Assembly: GCA_947496535.1 (NCBI GenBank)
Contig: CANMDE010000001.1
Coordinates: 620,001-684,000, forward strand
DNA length: 64,000 nt
Reading direction: 5' to 3'
From: an uncultured Paracoccaceae bacterium
Lineage (GTDB): Bacteria; Pseudomonadota; Alphaproteobacteria; Rhodobacterales; Rhodobacteraceae
Of this stretch, positions 46,559-54,543 are shown piece by piece. Position numbers and translations under genes: made by a program. The stretch's first letter is position 1; each line of letters begins with the position of its first letter. The notes below the pieces were generated by a model. It did no database searches. It was not told the origin of the DNA and saw only the letters and a list, made by a program, of their open reading frames with translations.

Positions 46559-46574
46559 TGTGCAAAGTGCACAT
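46558..46574. promoter_or_regulatory. 17-bp palindromic operator, copy 2
   Basis: ATGTGCAAAGTGCACAT: perfect arms ATGTGC and GCACAT around AAAGT. It directly abuts the ATG of the DUF6502 gene at 46575. Its centre is 47 bases from that of copy 1. Confidence 0.8.
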
Positions 46575-47288
46575 ATGAATATTGTACTGAATGCACTGCT
46601 TGCCCCGATAGTACGGCTCTGTGTGGCCCGAGATGTGCCGTTCCCGCAGGTCGCGGACCGGCTCAAGGCGCAGTTTGTAAAGGCCGCCACCACCGCTATT
46701 GCCGGAAAAACCACAGACAGCCGGATCAGCGTCATGACCGGTCTGCAACGTCGCGAGATTGCGCGACTGCGGGTGTTGCCAGACGATCCGCCAATTCCTG
46801 TCAGCCATTTATCCCGGCTTGTGGCACGATGGGTCGCTGAGGGTGCAGGCGCGCTTAGTCGCAAGGACTTTGACGCGCTGGCCGAGGGTATACGCCGCGA
46901 TGTCCATCCCGCGACCCAGCTGGCGCAACTGATCGATGCCGGGACGGTTCTTGTCGACGAAAACGACATGATCGTGTTGCTGCAACACTCATACCAGCCG
47001 CTGTCGGGAAGCGACGCTCAGCTTGAATACCTGGCGCGCAACGGTGCCGATTTCCTGTCTGCTGCTGTCGGGAACGCACTGCAAAACCCCGCACCCTTTT
47101 TTGAACGGGCGGTTCACTACAACGGATTGTCGGCTGAAAGTGTAGCCGAGCTGGAGAAAACATACCGTGCCGCCCAAATGGCACTTTTGGAAGACATCAA
47201 CGCCCGAGCGGCGGAACTGCAAAAATCCTCTCCGGGTGATATGCGGTTTCGGGCAGGCGGCTACTTCTACAAGGAGAACACAGAATGA
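46575..47288 (+). CDS. DUF6502 family protein with a likely helix-turn-helix
   Basis: A 237-residue soluble protein. The N-terminal part (LLAPIVRLCVARDVPFPQVA) and the segment DSRISVMTGLQRREIARLR look like a two-part helix-turn-helix region. The middle has HLSRLVARWVAEGAG and a winged-like strand pair (GTVLVDENDMIVLLQHSYQP). The C-terminal half is helical and ends GDMRFRAGGYFYKENTE. I assign it to DUF6502 from memory of the N-terminal pattern. The start at 46575 is chosen because the longer frame would run through both operators. It overlaps the next gene by four bases (ATGA). It is the best candidate to bind the twin operators. Confidence 0.8.
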   Translation: MNIVLNALLAPIVRLCVARDVPFPQVADRLKAQFVKAATTAIAGKTTDSRISVMTGLQRREIARLRVLPDDPPIPVSHLSRLVARWVAEGAGALSRKDFDALAEGIRRDVHPATQLAQLIDAGTVLVDENDMIVLLQHSYQPLSGSDAQLEYLARNGADFLSAAVGNALQNPAPFFERAVHYNGLSAESVAELEKTYRAAQMALLEDINARAAELQKSSPGDMRFRAGGYFYKENTE

Positions 47289-47437
47289 TCCGCAAATTAC
47301 TTTCCCTTGGCATCCTGCTTGCCTTTTTGAGCGCATGCGCAGCGCGTGAAGGTCTTGAGGACAACGGTTTGGGTGGCACGGGCAGTCCGGTCGTAGCGGT
47401 TGCTCCCACTGATGCGGAACCTAAACTGGAACCTTAA
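47285..47437 (+). CDS. 50-residue lipoprotein coupled to the DUF6502 gene
   Basis: It starts at the ATGA overlap with the DUF6502 stop codon. The N-terminus MIRKLLSLGILLAFLSAC is a complete lipoprotein signal with lipobox LSAC, and only 32 residues remain after the cysteine. They include DNGLGGTGSPVVAV. A GxGGTG phrase close behind the signal is also typical of DUF5666 proteins that, as I recall, accompany DUF6502 genes in other proteobacteria. This gene could be a reduced version of such a partner or a true small lipoprotein. Its last 17 bases overlap the convergent GNAT gene. Confidence 0.75.
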   Translation: MIRKLLSLGILLAFLSACAAREGLEDNGLGGTGSPVVAVAPTDAEPKLEP

Positions 47438-47864
47438 ACCGCGCACCCATCGGCTTGGTTATCTCATCCAAACCCATCGCGCGATAGGCCGCAGCGGCAC
47501 TCGGGTTCTCTGGCGCTGTGCCAATTGTCAGCCAACATGCCTCAACCTCCGCCGCGTGATCCCGCGCCTTTGCGATCAGCGCACGCCCGACCCCGCGACC
47601 GCGATGTTGTTCCTCAACAAACAGATGCGCGATGTCGAGTGCGTCGCCTGCGTTCATTGGCTGCCAGCGCGGTTCAACAACGGCATAACCGACAGCGGTA
47701 GAATTTTGCCGCGCCACAAGGGCCATCAGCGGTCCGTCAATCAAACGCGCCTGTGTTTCGGCCAGACCGATCTGGCATGTATCGCCATGAAACGCGCAAA
47801 GTTTCCTGATCATCGCCAGTAAATCCGGCACGTCTTTCGGGGTGGCTTTCGAAATCATTATCAT
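47421..47864 (-). CDS. GNAT-family N-acetyltransferase
   Basis: A 147-residue acetyltransferase. Acetyl-CoA-binding motif A is IAHLFVEEQHRGRGVGRALI and motif B is ENPSAAAAYRAMGLDE. The N-terminus ISKATPKDVPDLLAMIRKL is typical of the family. The substrate is unknown. AAAGGA precedes the start. The 3' end overlaps the 50-residue lipoprotein gene on the opposite strand. Confidence 0.88.
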   Translation of the reverse strand: MIMISKATPKDVPDLLAMIRKLCAFHGDTCQIGLAETQARLIDGPLMALVARQNSTAVGYAVVEPRWQPMNAGDALDIAHLFVEEQHRGRGVGRALIAKARDHAAEVEACWLTIGTAPENPSAAAAYRAMGLDEITKPMGARFKVPV

Positions 47865-48123
47865 GTCTGCGTCCTTTGGTTTGGCCCGCCAAAGTCGCCA
47901 TGATCCTATCGCCCCTTTGCCGGGCGATTGTCATCTTGATGTGTCAGAAAAAGACCTCAGCCGCCGCTATGTCGCGGTGGTAAAGTAAGCGTTCGCAGTG
48001 ATGCTGCACATGGTCATGGCTTAGGTTTGCCAAACTCACGCTACCGATGTCAACAACCACGTCTTGCGCCGCCTCCGTTTTTCGGGAACTGTCCGCCGAA
48101 AGCAGCCGTGCGGAGGATCAGCC

Positions 48124-49038
48124 ATGCCCCTTTCGATGAACCGTGAGGTCTTTATCACCTGCGCCGTGACCGGGTCCGGCAGCACACAGGACCGCAGTCC
48201 GCATGTCCCTCGTTCACCTGAACAGATCGCGGCAAGCGCCATTGACGCAGCAAAGGCCGGGGCCGCCATTGTTCATTGTCATGTGCGTGATCCTGATTCT
48301 GGCACGCCTTCCCGCCGGTTGGAACTTTACCGCGAAGTGACAGACCGCATCCGTGAGGCGGACGTTGACGTCGTCCTGAACCTGACCGCCGGTATGGGTG
48401 GCGACATCGTCTTTGGCGGTGTCGAAGCCCCGTTACCGACCGTTGCCGGCACCGATATGATCGGGGCCACCGAACGGGTCGCGCATGTGGCCGAATGCCT
48501 GCCGGAAATCTGCACTCTCGATTGCGGCACCATGAACTTCGCCGAGGCTGACTATGTGATGACCAACACCCCCGGCATGCTGACCGCGATGGGCCGGATG
48601 ATGACCGAACTTGGCGTCAAGCCAGAGATCGAGGCATTCGACACCGGCCACCTGTGGTACGCCAAACAGCTTGTGAAAGATGGTGTTCTGGACAGCCCCG
48701 CCCTTGTGCAGCTTTGCATGGGCGTGCCTTGGGGCGCGCCGGATGACCTCAATACATTTATGGCGATGGTGAACAACGTGCCCGACGATTGGACCTTCTC
48801 TGCCTTTGGCCTGGGTCGGTCGCAAATGCCGTATGTCGCGACCTCGGTGCTGGCCGGTGGCCATGTGCGTGTCGGGCTTGAGGATAACCTGATGCTCGAC
48901 AAAGGCGTGTTGGCCACCAACGCGCAGTTGGTCGAACGGGCGGTGACGATTGTTGAAAACCTCGGCGCGCGGGTCATCGGCCCCGACGAGGTACGCGCCA
49001 AACTCGGCCTAACCAAACGCGCCCCGGGCACCGCATGA
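48124..49038 (+). CDS. cdhC: 3-dehydrocarnitine cleavage enzyme (BKACE family)
   Basis: A 304-residue zinc-dependent beta-keto acid cleavage enzyme. The metal-binding His pair is in AAIVHCHVRDPDSG (His51, His53), and LDCGTMNF and AFDTGHLWY follow the family pattern. Co-occurrence with the carnitine dehydrogenase/thioesterase fusion 0.8 kb downstream makes 3-dehydrocarnitine plus acetyl-CoA the likely substrates, yielding betainyl-CoA and acetoacetate. The start at 48124 follows GGAGG. It overlaps the lipocalin gene by four bases (ATGA), so it is the first gene of a tight operon. Confidence 0.88.
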   Translation: MPLSMNREVFITCAVTGSGSTQDRSPHVPRSPEQIAASAIDAAKAGAAIVHCHVRDPDSGTPSRRLELYREVTDRIREADVDVVLNLTAGMGGDIVFGGVEAPLPTVAGTDMIGATERVAHVAECLPEICTLDCGTMNFAEADYVMTNTPGMLTAMGRMMTELGVKPEIEAFDTGHLWYAKQLVKDGVLDSPALVQLCMGVPWGAPDDLNTFMAMVNNVPDDWTFSAFGLGRSQMPYVATSVLAGGHVRVGLEDNLMLDKGVLATNAQLVERAVTIVENLGARVIGPDEVRAKLGLTKRAPGTA

Positions 49039-49568
49039 GGGCGCTTTGGGCGCTTGTTTTCCTCGCCGCCTGCGGACGGGGGGAGGATGTCGGCGGCCTG
49101 TTTGAGGTCTACCGCGACACCAACGCCCCGATTTCATCCAAAGCCATCTTTGACGCGGAAAGCTACGCTGGCACATGGTACGAGGTCGCCCGCTATCCCG
49201 TCCCGTTCGAGGCAGGCTGCGTGGGCGTCACGGCGGAATACGCGCTGCGCGAAGACGGAACGCTCTCGGTCCTCAATATCTGCCGCAACCCCGATGGGTC
49301 CGAAAAATCGCGCATCGCAGGTAGTGCAGAAATCGTGGGGCCGGGGCGGTTGAAGGTGAAGTTCGCCAACATCCCGTTTGCTGCCGATTACTGGGTGCTT
49401 TGGACAGATGAAACCTATCGAACCGCTGTTGTGGGCGCACCGAATGGGCGGTCAGGCTGGATATTGAACCGGACACCGGACATCCCGCCTGACAGGCTCA
49501 AAGCGGCGCGTGGAATTCTGGAATTTAACGGCTATGATCTCGACCGACTGGTGGAGGTGCCGCAATGA
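49035..49568 (+). CDS. lipocalin-family lipoprotein (Blc-like)
   Basis: A 177-residue protein. The signal peptide has lipobox LAAC (residues 10-13). The lipocalin signature is YAGTWYEVARYPVPFEAGC; later strands include VTAEYALREDGTLSVLNIC, and DYWVLWTDETYRTAVVGAP and GWILNRTP match Blc. It should sit in the outer membrane and bind a small hydrophobic or amphipathic ligand. It is embedded in the carnitine operon with ATGA overlaps on both sides, which suggests a link to uptake or handling of carnitine or acyl-carnitines; that is inference. Confidence 0.9.
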   Translation: MRALWALVFLAACGRGEDVGGLFEVYRDTNAPISSKAIFDAESYAGTWYEVARYPVPFEAGCVGVTAEYALREDGTLSVLNICRNPDGSEKSRIAGSAEIVGPGRLKVKFANIPFAADYWVLWTDETYRTAVVGAPNGRSGWILNRTPDIPPDRLKAARGILEFNGYDLDRLVEVPQ

Positions 49569-49819
49569 AACGGGTTTTGGTTTTATGCTTTGGCCTTTTG
49601 ATCGCCTGCGATGATGCGGGTCTGGCAGCGGGCGGCGGTGGGTCTTCATTCCGGGAATACATGGTGATCGGTTCATCCATGCCGTTTGAGCAATGCCGTG
49701 CAGCGGGTGGGCTGATCATTCGGGACCGTAATAGCTCCATGGTGGCCTGTGACCCAAGCGTGCGTGGAGAACCCGCCCCGGCGGATGAATTCAACCACCC
49801 AACATCAAACCGGAGCTAA
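49565..49819 (+). CDS. 84-residue lipoprotein in the carnitine operon
   Basis: It starts at an ATGA overlap with the lipocalin gene. The signal MKRVLVLCFGLLIAC has lipobox LIAC. The mature part has a glycine stretch (AAGGGGSSF), then EYMVIGSSMPFEQCRAAGGL and MVACDPS, with two cysteines that could pair. No family recognised. It ends three bases before the next gene and is clearly part of the operon. Confidence 0.75.
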   Translation: MKRVLVLCFGLLIACDDAGLAAGGGGSSFREYMVIGSSMPFEQCRAAGGLIIRDRNSSMVACDPSVRGEPAPADEFNHPTSNRS

Positions 49820-49822
49820 GCC

Positions 49823-51277
49823 GTGGCAAAAACAACAGCGATCATCGGCGGCGGTGTCATTGGCGGGGGCTGGGCCGCGCGGTTTCTTTTGATGGGATGG
49901 GATGTGCGGGTTTTCGATCCGGCACCTGACGCAGCACGCAAGATCGGCGAAGTGATTGATAACGCCCGCCGATCTTTGCCCGGTCTGTCGGACGTGATGC
50001 TGCCCGGTGAAGGGCAACTGAGCTTTCATGACGACATCTCCGATGCAGTTGCCGGAGCGTCTTGGATACAGGAAAGCGTGCCGGAACGGCTCGACCTGAA
50101 ACACGATGTGCTGGCCGAACTGCAAGCCCATTGCGCCCCGGACGCGATCATCGGCTCGTCCACCAGCGGCTTCACACCGTCGCAATTGCAAGAGGGTGCC
50201 ATCCGTCCCGGTCAGATCGTCGTGACGCACCCGTTCAACCCGGTCTATCTCCTGCCTCTGATCGAACTTGTCGGCAGTGCTGCTAATCCGATCGAAACTA
50301 TCGAACAGGCCAAAACCACCCTCACCGACCTTGGCATGTACCCGCTTCACATCAAGGCCGAAATCGACGCCCACATCGCCGACCGTTTCCTCGAAGCTGT
50401 CTGGCGCGAGGCGCTTTGGCTGATCAAGGATGGTATCGCAACAACCGAGGAGATCGACAACGCGATCCGCTACGGCTTTGGCCTGCGCTGGGCGCAGATG
50501 GGGCTTTTTGAGACGTACCGCGTCGCGGGCGGTGAAGCCGGTATGCGCCACTTCATGGCGCAGTTCGGGCCATGCCTGTCTCTGCCATGGACCAAGCTGA
50601 TGGATGTGCCAGAGTTTACCGACGAACTGGTCGATCAAATCGCAGACCAATCCGATGCGCAATCCGGGGCCCATACCATCAGAGAGTTGGAGCGCATACG
50701 CGACGACAATCTGGTCGCCATGATGCGCGGGTTGAAGGCGCAGGATTGGGGGGCAGGGGCGCTTTTGAATGCGCAGGATCGGCGGATGGGGCAGAACACT
50801 GCACTGCCTGATAATCTGTCACAACCCATCACCACCGTTGAACGTGCCGTCCCGCAGGACTGGACCGACTATAACGGACACATGAACGAGGCGCGGTATC
50901 TTGATGCTTTTGGGGCGGCCACTGACCGAATGATGGTCCTTGTGGGGTGCGATGCGGATTACATCGCCGCAGGGAAAAGCTATTTCACCGTCGAAACCCA
51001 TATCCGGCATCTGGACGAAGTGCGGGCAGGCGCCGTTATTCGAGTGGAAACACAAGTGCTCGAAGGCGCTGGCAAAAAAATTCGTCTGTTCCACCGCATG
51101 TTTGAAGGGGATCGGGAACTGGCCACAGGTGAACACATGCTGATACATGTGAGCCTGGAGACTCGCAAAGCCTGCGATCCCGATGCTGGTGTTGTGGCTA
51201 GGCTGGCTAAACTCGCCACAGCCCATGGCACGCTGCCAGAACCGATGGGGATGGGCAAAGCCATCGGCACCCGCTAA
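49823..51277 (+). CDS. cdhA: L-carnitine dehydrogenase fused to betainyl-CoA thioesterase
   Basis: A 484-residue fusion. Residues 1 to about 320 are a 3-hydroxyacyl-CoA dehydrogenase-type domain: NAD motif TAIIGGGVIGGGWAARFLL, IQESVPERLDLKHDVL, SSTSGFTPSQLQ, HPFNPVYLLPLIELVGS and the C-terminal helical part RYGFGLRWAQMGLFE. From about 335 on is a hotdog thioesterase domain (DWTDYNGHMNEARYLDAF, HIRHLDEVRAGAVIRVETQV). In Pseudomonas the two activities are separate genes, cdhA and cdhB. Together with CdhC it converts carnitine to glycine betaine. The GTG start follows GGAG. Confidence 0.93.
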   Translation: MAKTTAIIGGGVIGGGWAARFLLMGWDVRVFDPAPDAARKIGEVIDNARRSLPGLSDVMLPGEGQLSFHDDISDAVAGASWIQESVPERLDLKHDVLAELQAHCAPDAIIGSSTSGFTPSQLQEGAIRPGQIVVTHPFNPVYLLPLIELVGSAANPIETIEQAKTTLTDLGMYPLHIKAEIDAHIADRFLEAVWREALWLIKDGIATTEEIDNAIRYGFGLRWAQMGLFETYRVAGGEAGMRHFMAQFGPCLSLPWTKLMDVPEFTDELVDQIADQSDAQSGAHTIRELERIRDDNLVAMMRGLKAQDWGAGALLNAQDRRMGQNTALPDNLSQPITTVERAVPQDWTDYNGHMNEARYLDAFGAATDRMMVLVGCDADYIAAGKSYFTVETHIRHLDEVRAGAVIRVETQVLEGAGKKIRLFHRMFEGDRELATGEHMLIHVSLETRKACDPDAGVVARLAKLATAHGTLPEPMGMGKAIGTR

Positions 51278-51286
51278 CAGCGCCTG

Positions 51287-52189
51287 ATGGAGCTTTGGAT
51301 ACCCATCACTATCGGCGCCGCAGCCGCCCAAACCGTGCGGTTTTCGCTGCAAAAGCATCTCAAGGCCACGCAATTGTCGACCGCCGGCGCAACCTTTGCC
51401 CGGTTCGTCTATTCGTCGCCGTTCGTCATCCTTATTGCTGCAATTTACGCATCGCAAACGGGGCAGGGCGCCCCTGACATCCCGACCGCCTTTTGGGGTT
51501 ACGCCATCACTGGCGGCGCGTCTCAGATTGGCGGAACAATGTGCATGGTTGCGCTCTTCACCCACCGTAATTTTGCGGTCGGCATGACTTTCAAAAAGAC
51601 CGAAGTGCTGCTGGGCGCGTTGTTTGGTTTTCTGATCCTTGGCGATACATTCACCCTGGCAGCTCTTGGTGCCATCATCATTGGCATGATCGGCGTCATC
51701 CTTTTAGCCGACCCACCAGAGGCGACAGGATCATGGCATCGCCGTATATTCAATCGGGCAACTGCGCTGGGAATTGGGGCTGGTATCTTCTTTGGCCTTT
51801 CCGGCAACGGCTATCGCGGTGCGGCCCTGTCGCTTGGGGATGGAGATTTCTTCTACCGTGCCATCGTCACGCTGGCTGTGGTGACGACATTGCAAGCGAT
51901 CACGATGGCCACATGGATGGCATTGCGCGAGAAAGGGCAAATTACCCGCGTCTTTCGGGTTTGGCGCGTTGCGGGGCTGGTCGGATTGACCAGCATGATA
52001 GGCTCGATTGGCTGGTTTTCGGCCTACACGCTGCAAAATGTGGCCTATGTGAATGCGCTTGGGCAGATCGAGCTTCTGTTCTCACTGATGATCGGGGCGT
52101 TCGTTTTTGGCGAAACGGTCACAAGGCGTGAGTGGCAAGGGCTGTTGCTGCTGGTCGCCAGCATTCTACTGCTTGTAATGGTGATCTAA
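51287..52189 (+). CDS. EamA-type drug/metabolite transporter
   Basis: A 300-residue inner-membrane protein with ten predicted helices in two EamA halves. The first half has AITGGASQIGGTMCMVALF and ALGAIIIGMIGVILL; the second has IGWFSAYTLQNVAYVNALGQIELLFSLMIGAFVFGE. It begins 9 bases after the carnitine dehydrogenase gene and is probably the last gene of that operon. Transport of carnitine or a breakdown product is possible but not shown. Its stop codon interlocks with that of the Nudix gene. Confidence 0.87.
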   Translation: MELWIPITIGAAAAQTVRFSLQKHLKATQLSTAGATFARFVYSSPFVILIAAIYASQTGQGAPDIPTAFWGYAITGGASQIGGTMCMVALFTHRNFAVGMTFKKTEVLLGALFGFLILGDTFTLAALGAIIIGMIGVILLADPPEATGSWHRRIFNRATALGIGAGIFFGLSGNGYRGAALSLGDGDFFYRAIVTLAVVTTLQAITMATWMALREKGQITRVFRVWRVAGLVGLTSMIGSIGWFSAYTLQNVAYVNALGQIELLFSLMIGAFVFGETVTRREWQGLLLLVASILLLVMVI

Positions 52190-52875
52190 AGCACACTTCG
52201 CCCGGCCAGCCGGCTGACCAAATTCGCCTCATCATCATTGCGGAAAAACGGCACCGATGCTGGCACACCGCCGCCTCGGCCCAGATGAGCCACCAATTCC
52301 GCCAGCACAACCTTGGTAATGAACGGCAGATCGAACTGGCGTGCCTCTGATAAAGGCACCCATTGCAGATGGGCCAGTTCATCCTCGGCTCGGGCAAAGT
52401 CATCAGGGTCGCCAATCAGTTGCTCGGCATTGGCAAGAAAAAACCGCGCATCAAACCTGCGCGGACGGCCCTTCGGCGTGACGGCACGAAAAAAGAAATG
52501 AAGCGCCTCACCATGCGGGACATGACCAGTGGCCGCGAACCCGCGCCAACCTTGGGGCGGATCGCCCCAAGGGGCAGGGGTGCCCAGGACCTGACCGGTT
52601 TCTTCCCACAACTCGCGAATGGCAGCGGCAGCCAACGCAGACGGCGGCAGGTTGCTTTCTTCGATCAGCCCAGTGGCACAATCGGCGTGCAACTCAATGG
52701 GCACGCCTGCGTCATTGGCGTCAACAGCACCGCCGGGGAAAACGAACTTCCCCGGCATGAATGCAGCGCTTTGACCGCGTTGGCCCATCAATACTGCGGG
52801 GTCCGGCCCCGAATGACGCATGACAATCAGCGTGGCAGCATCGCGGATGGGGGTTTCATCTGGGGCAGGGGGCAT
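52186..52875 (-). CDS. Nudix hydrolase
   Basis: A 229-residue Nudix protein. The catalytic box appears as AAAAIRELWEETGQV after an upstream FPGGAVDANDAG, and the family phrase LIVMRHSG opens the domain. There is an insertion between the glycine and the REL-EE core compared with the short Nudix box, as in larger members (NUDT19-like). The substrate is unknown. The start at 52875 is five bases before the DUF983 stop; the longer TTG frame overlaps that gene and is less likely. Confidence 0.88.
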   Translation of the reverse strand: MPPAPDETPIRDAATLIVMRHSGPDPAVLMGQRGQSAAFMPGKFVFPGGAVDANDAGVPIELHADCATGLIEESNLPPSALAAAAIRELWEETGQVLGTPAPWGDPPQGWRGFAATGHVPHGEALHFFFRAVTPKGRPRRFDARFFLANAEQLIGDPDDFARAEDELAHLQWVPLSEARQFDLPFITKVVLAELVAHLGRGGGVPASVPFFRNDDEANLVSRLAGRSVL

Positions 52876-52879
52876 CAGA

Positions 52880-53269
52880 TCAGGCCGCAGCGCCAAACCC
52901 GTACATGCGGCGGGCCCACTGAATGTTGACAACCACGCCCTTCATGCGCGGCAAAAGATAAAGCGACAGCGCTACGCAAAACAAAGAAAAAGCTATGGCC
53001 ATCACCCAAGGGTCCGGGCGCCACGTGGTCCAGGTCACGTGGATCAGCGGGGCCAAGAGATGACCAACAACGAGGATCGTCAGATACGCAGGCCCATCAT
53101 CTGCGCGGTGGTGATGCAGCGCCTCGTTGCAGACGGGGCAGGTGTTGGCCACCTTCAGATAACCGTCAAACATCAGTCCTTCACCGCAATTGGGGCATTT
53201 GCGCTGAAAACCACGCCACATAGCGGGCTTCATCGGGCGATCATCTTGAGATTCGGTTGTTTGGGACAT
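52880..53269 (-). CDS. DUF983 membrane protein
   Basis: A 129-residue protein. A CxxC zinc-ribbon-like pair (KCPNCGEGLMFDGYLKV, TCPVCNEAL) is followed by two membrane helices (AYLTILVVGHLLAPLIHV and MAIAFSLFCVALSLYLLPRM). This is the standard DUF983 layout in alphaproteobacteria. The function is unknown. The start at 53269 follows CGGAGA. It is upstream of and probably coupled with the Nudix gene. Confidence 0.9.
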   Translation of the reverse strand: MSQTTESQDDRPMKPAMWRGFQRKCPNCGEGLMFDGYLKVANTCPVCNEALHHHRADDGPAYLTILVVGHLLAPLIHVTWTTWRPDPWVMAIAFSLFCVALSLYLLPRMKGVVVNIQWARRMYGFGAAA

Positions 53270-53446
53270 TGTGATCTCCGCTCTTATTGCCGGGTGATGG
53301 CCGATCCTGCTGTTTTTTAAAAGGGAAAACGCAAAGACTGGGCCAGATGTCGCAGGGTCAACTCCATAAGAACGACGGAAGTCCGGCCAACCTGCGTTTA
53401 AATTACATCGACCGGCCATAAGGTCCAAGAAATGGAAGTAAAAAAC

Positions 53447-53875
53447 ATGAAAACCAAGGTTTTAACGGCAGCTTTGTTGACGGCACTTGTAGTTGTGGCA
53501 GGCGCTTCGCAAGCGCAAAACAGACCGAACTTTGCCACACTGGATACGGATTCTGATGGATCGATCACGTTGGCCGAGTTGCAAGCCCATGCAGAGCAAC
53601 GTTTTACCAATGCCGACAAAAACGGTGATGGAGCGTTGTCGCTGGACGAAATGAGCGGGCGGGGAGCGGACCGTGCAGAGCAGGCGGTCGCTCGCCTTGA
53701 TGCCAACGAAGATGGCATGCTGCAACTGGCCGAATTGCAGACCGGTCGTGGTGATCGTCTGGCGCGTGGCTTCCCCAGCATTGACACGGACCAGGATGGT
53801 GGTCTGAGCGAAGCAGAGTTCGAAGCGGCAAGAGAGGTATTGGGTAGGGTCCGGGTCGCGGATCAGCGTAACTAA
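53447..53875 (+). CDS. periplasmic EF-hand calcium-binding protein
   Basis: A 142-residue exported protein with signal peptide MKTKVLTAALLTALVVVAGASQA. It has four EF-hand loops: DTDSDGSITLAE, DKNGDGALSLDE, DANEDGMLQLAE and DTDQDGGLSEAE. All have good calcium ligands at positions 1, 3, 5 and 12. The start at 53447 is the signal-peptide ATG; an ATG at 53432 would add five residues. It is the first gene of a cluster with an ECF sigma factor and a metal-sensor-like protein, suggesting a role in envelope sensing. Confidence 0.88.
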   Translation: MKTKVLTAALLTALVVVAGASQAQNRPNFATLDTDSDGSITLAELQAHAEQRFTNADKNGDGALSLDEMSGRGADRAEQAVARLDANEDGMLQLAELQTGRGDRLARGFPSIDTDQDGGLSEAEFEAAREVLGRVRVADQRN

Positions 53876-53955
53876 TGGCGGTTTTGGCGGCGGCAGGAGC
53901 ATCTTTTGGCCTAGCCAATTGTCATGGCTTCGCCCTGCCGATAGCTATAAGCCCA

Positions 53956-54543
53956 ATGAAAGCCGCGCATGATACTTTTGAACCCGCCAGTGATGAGGCG
54001 CTGTTAGTTGCCTTTGCCAATGGTGATGAGGTGGCAGCAAAAGAATTGACCACGCGGTTTCTACCGCGTGTACTGGCCCAGGCGATACGTATGTTGTCTG
54101 ATGCCGGCGAAGCCGAAGACGTGGCACAGGAAGCCATGATGCGGTTGTGGAAGATCGCGCCGGACTGGCGGCAAGGCGAGGCGCAGGTGACAACTTGGCT
54201 TTACCGTGTTGTGGCCAATCTTTGCACCGACAGGCTGCGCAAACGGCGCGGCGGTGTTGGTCTGGACGACATAGCCGAACCCCCCGATCCTACACCGGGG
54301 GTGGAAGCACAGATGTTGCATCGCTCAAGGCTTACCGCTTTGACAGATGCACTGGCACAATTGCCAGAACGGCAGGCGCAGGCCGTTTCGCTGCGTCATC
54401 TTGAGGGGCTTGGGAACCCTGAAATTGCGCAGATCATGGGTATCAGCGTAAGATCGGTTGAAAGTTTGACGGCACGCGGAAAGCGTGCGTTGGCAGAACT
54501 GATGGCGGGGCGAGAAACAGAGTTGGGATTTGGACATGACTAG
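53956..54543 (+). CDS. ECF-type RNA polymerase sigma factor
   Basis: A 195-residue sigma-70 family factor. Region 2 is SDAGEAEDVAQEAMMRLWKI, then WLYRVVANLCTDRLRKRR. Region 4 is LPERQAQAVSLRHLEGL, with GNPEIAQIMGISVRSVESLT as the helix-turn-helix. The start at 53956 is chosen because the extension from 53875 is signal-like and not part of a sigma factor; the longer form begins on the EF-hand stop codon and cannot be excluded. It overlaps the next gene by eight bases. Confidence 0.9.
   Translation: MKAAHDTFEPASDEALLVAFANGDEVAAKELTTRFLPRVLAQAIRMLSDAGEAEDVAQEAMMRLWKIAPDWRQGEAQVTTWLYRVVANLCTDRLRKRRGGVGLDDIAEPPDPTPGVEAQMLHRSRLTALTDALAQLPERQAQAVSLRHLEGLGNPEIAQIMGISVRSVESLTARGKRALAELMAGRETELGFGHD

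Noticed and set aside
49805..50674. 289-codon minus-strand frame
   Set aside because: Antisense to the carnitine dehydrogenase domain; no domain in the translation.
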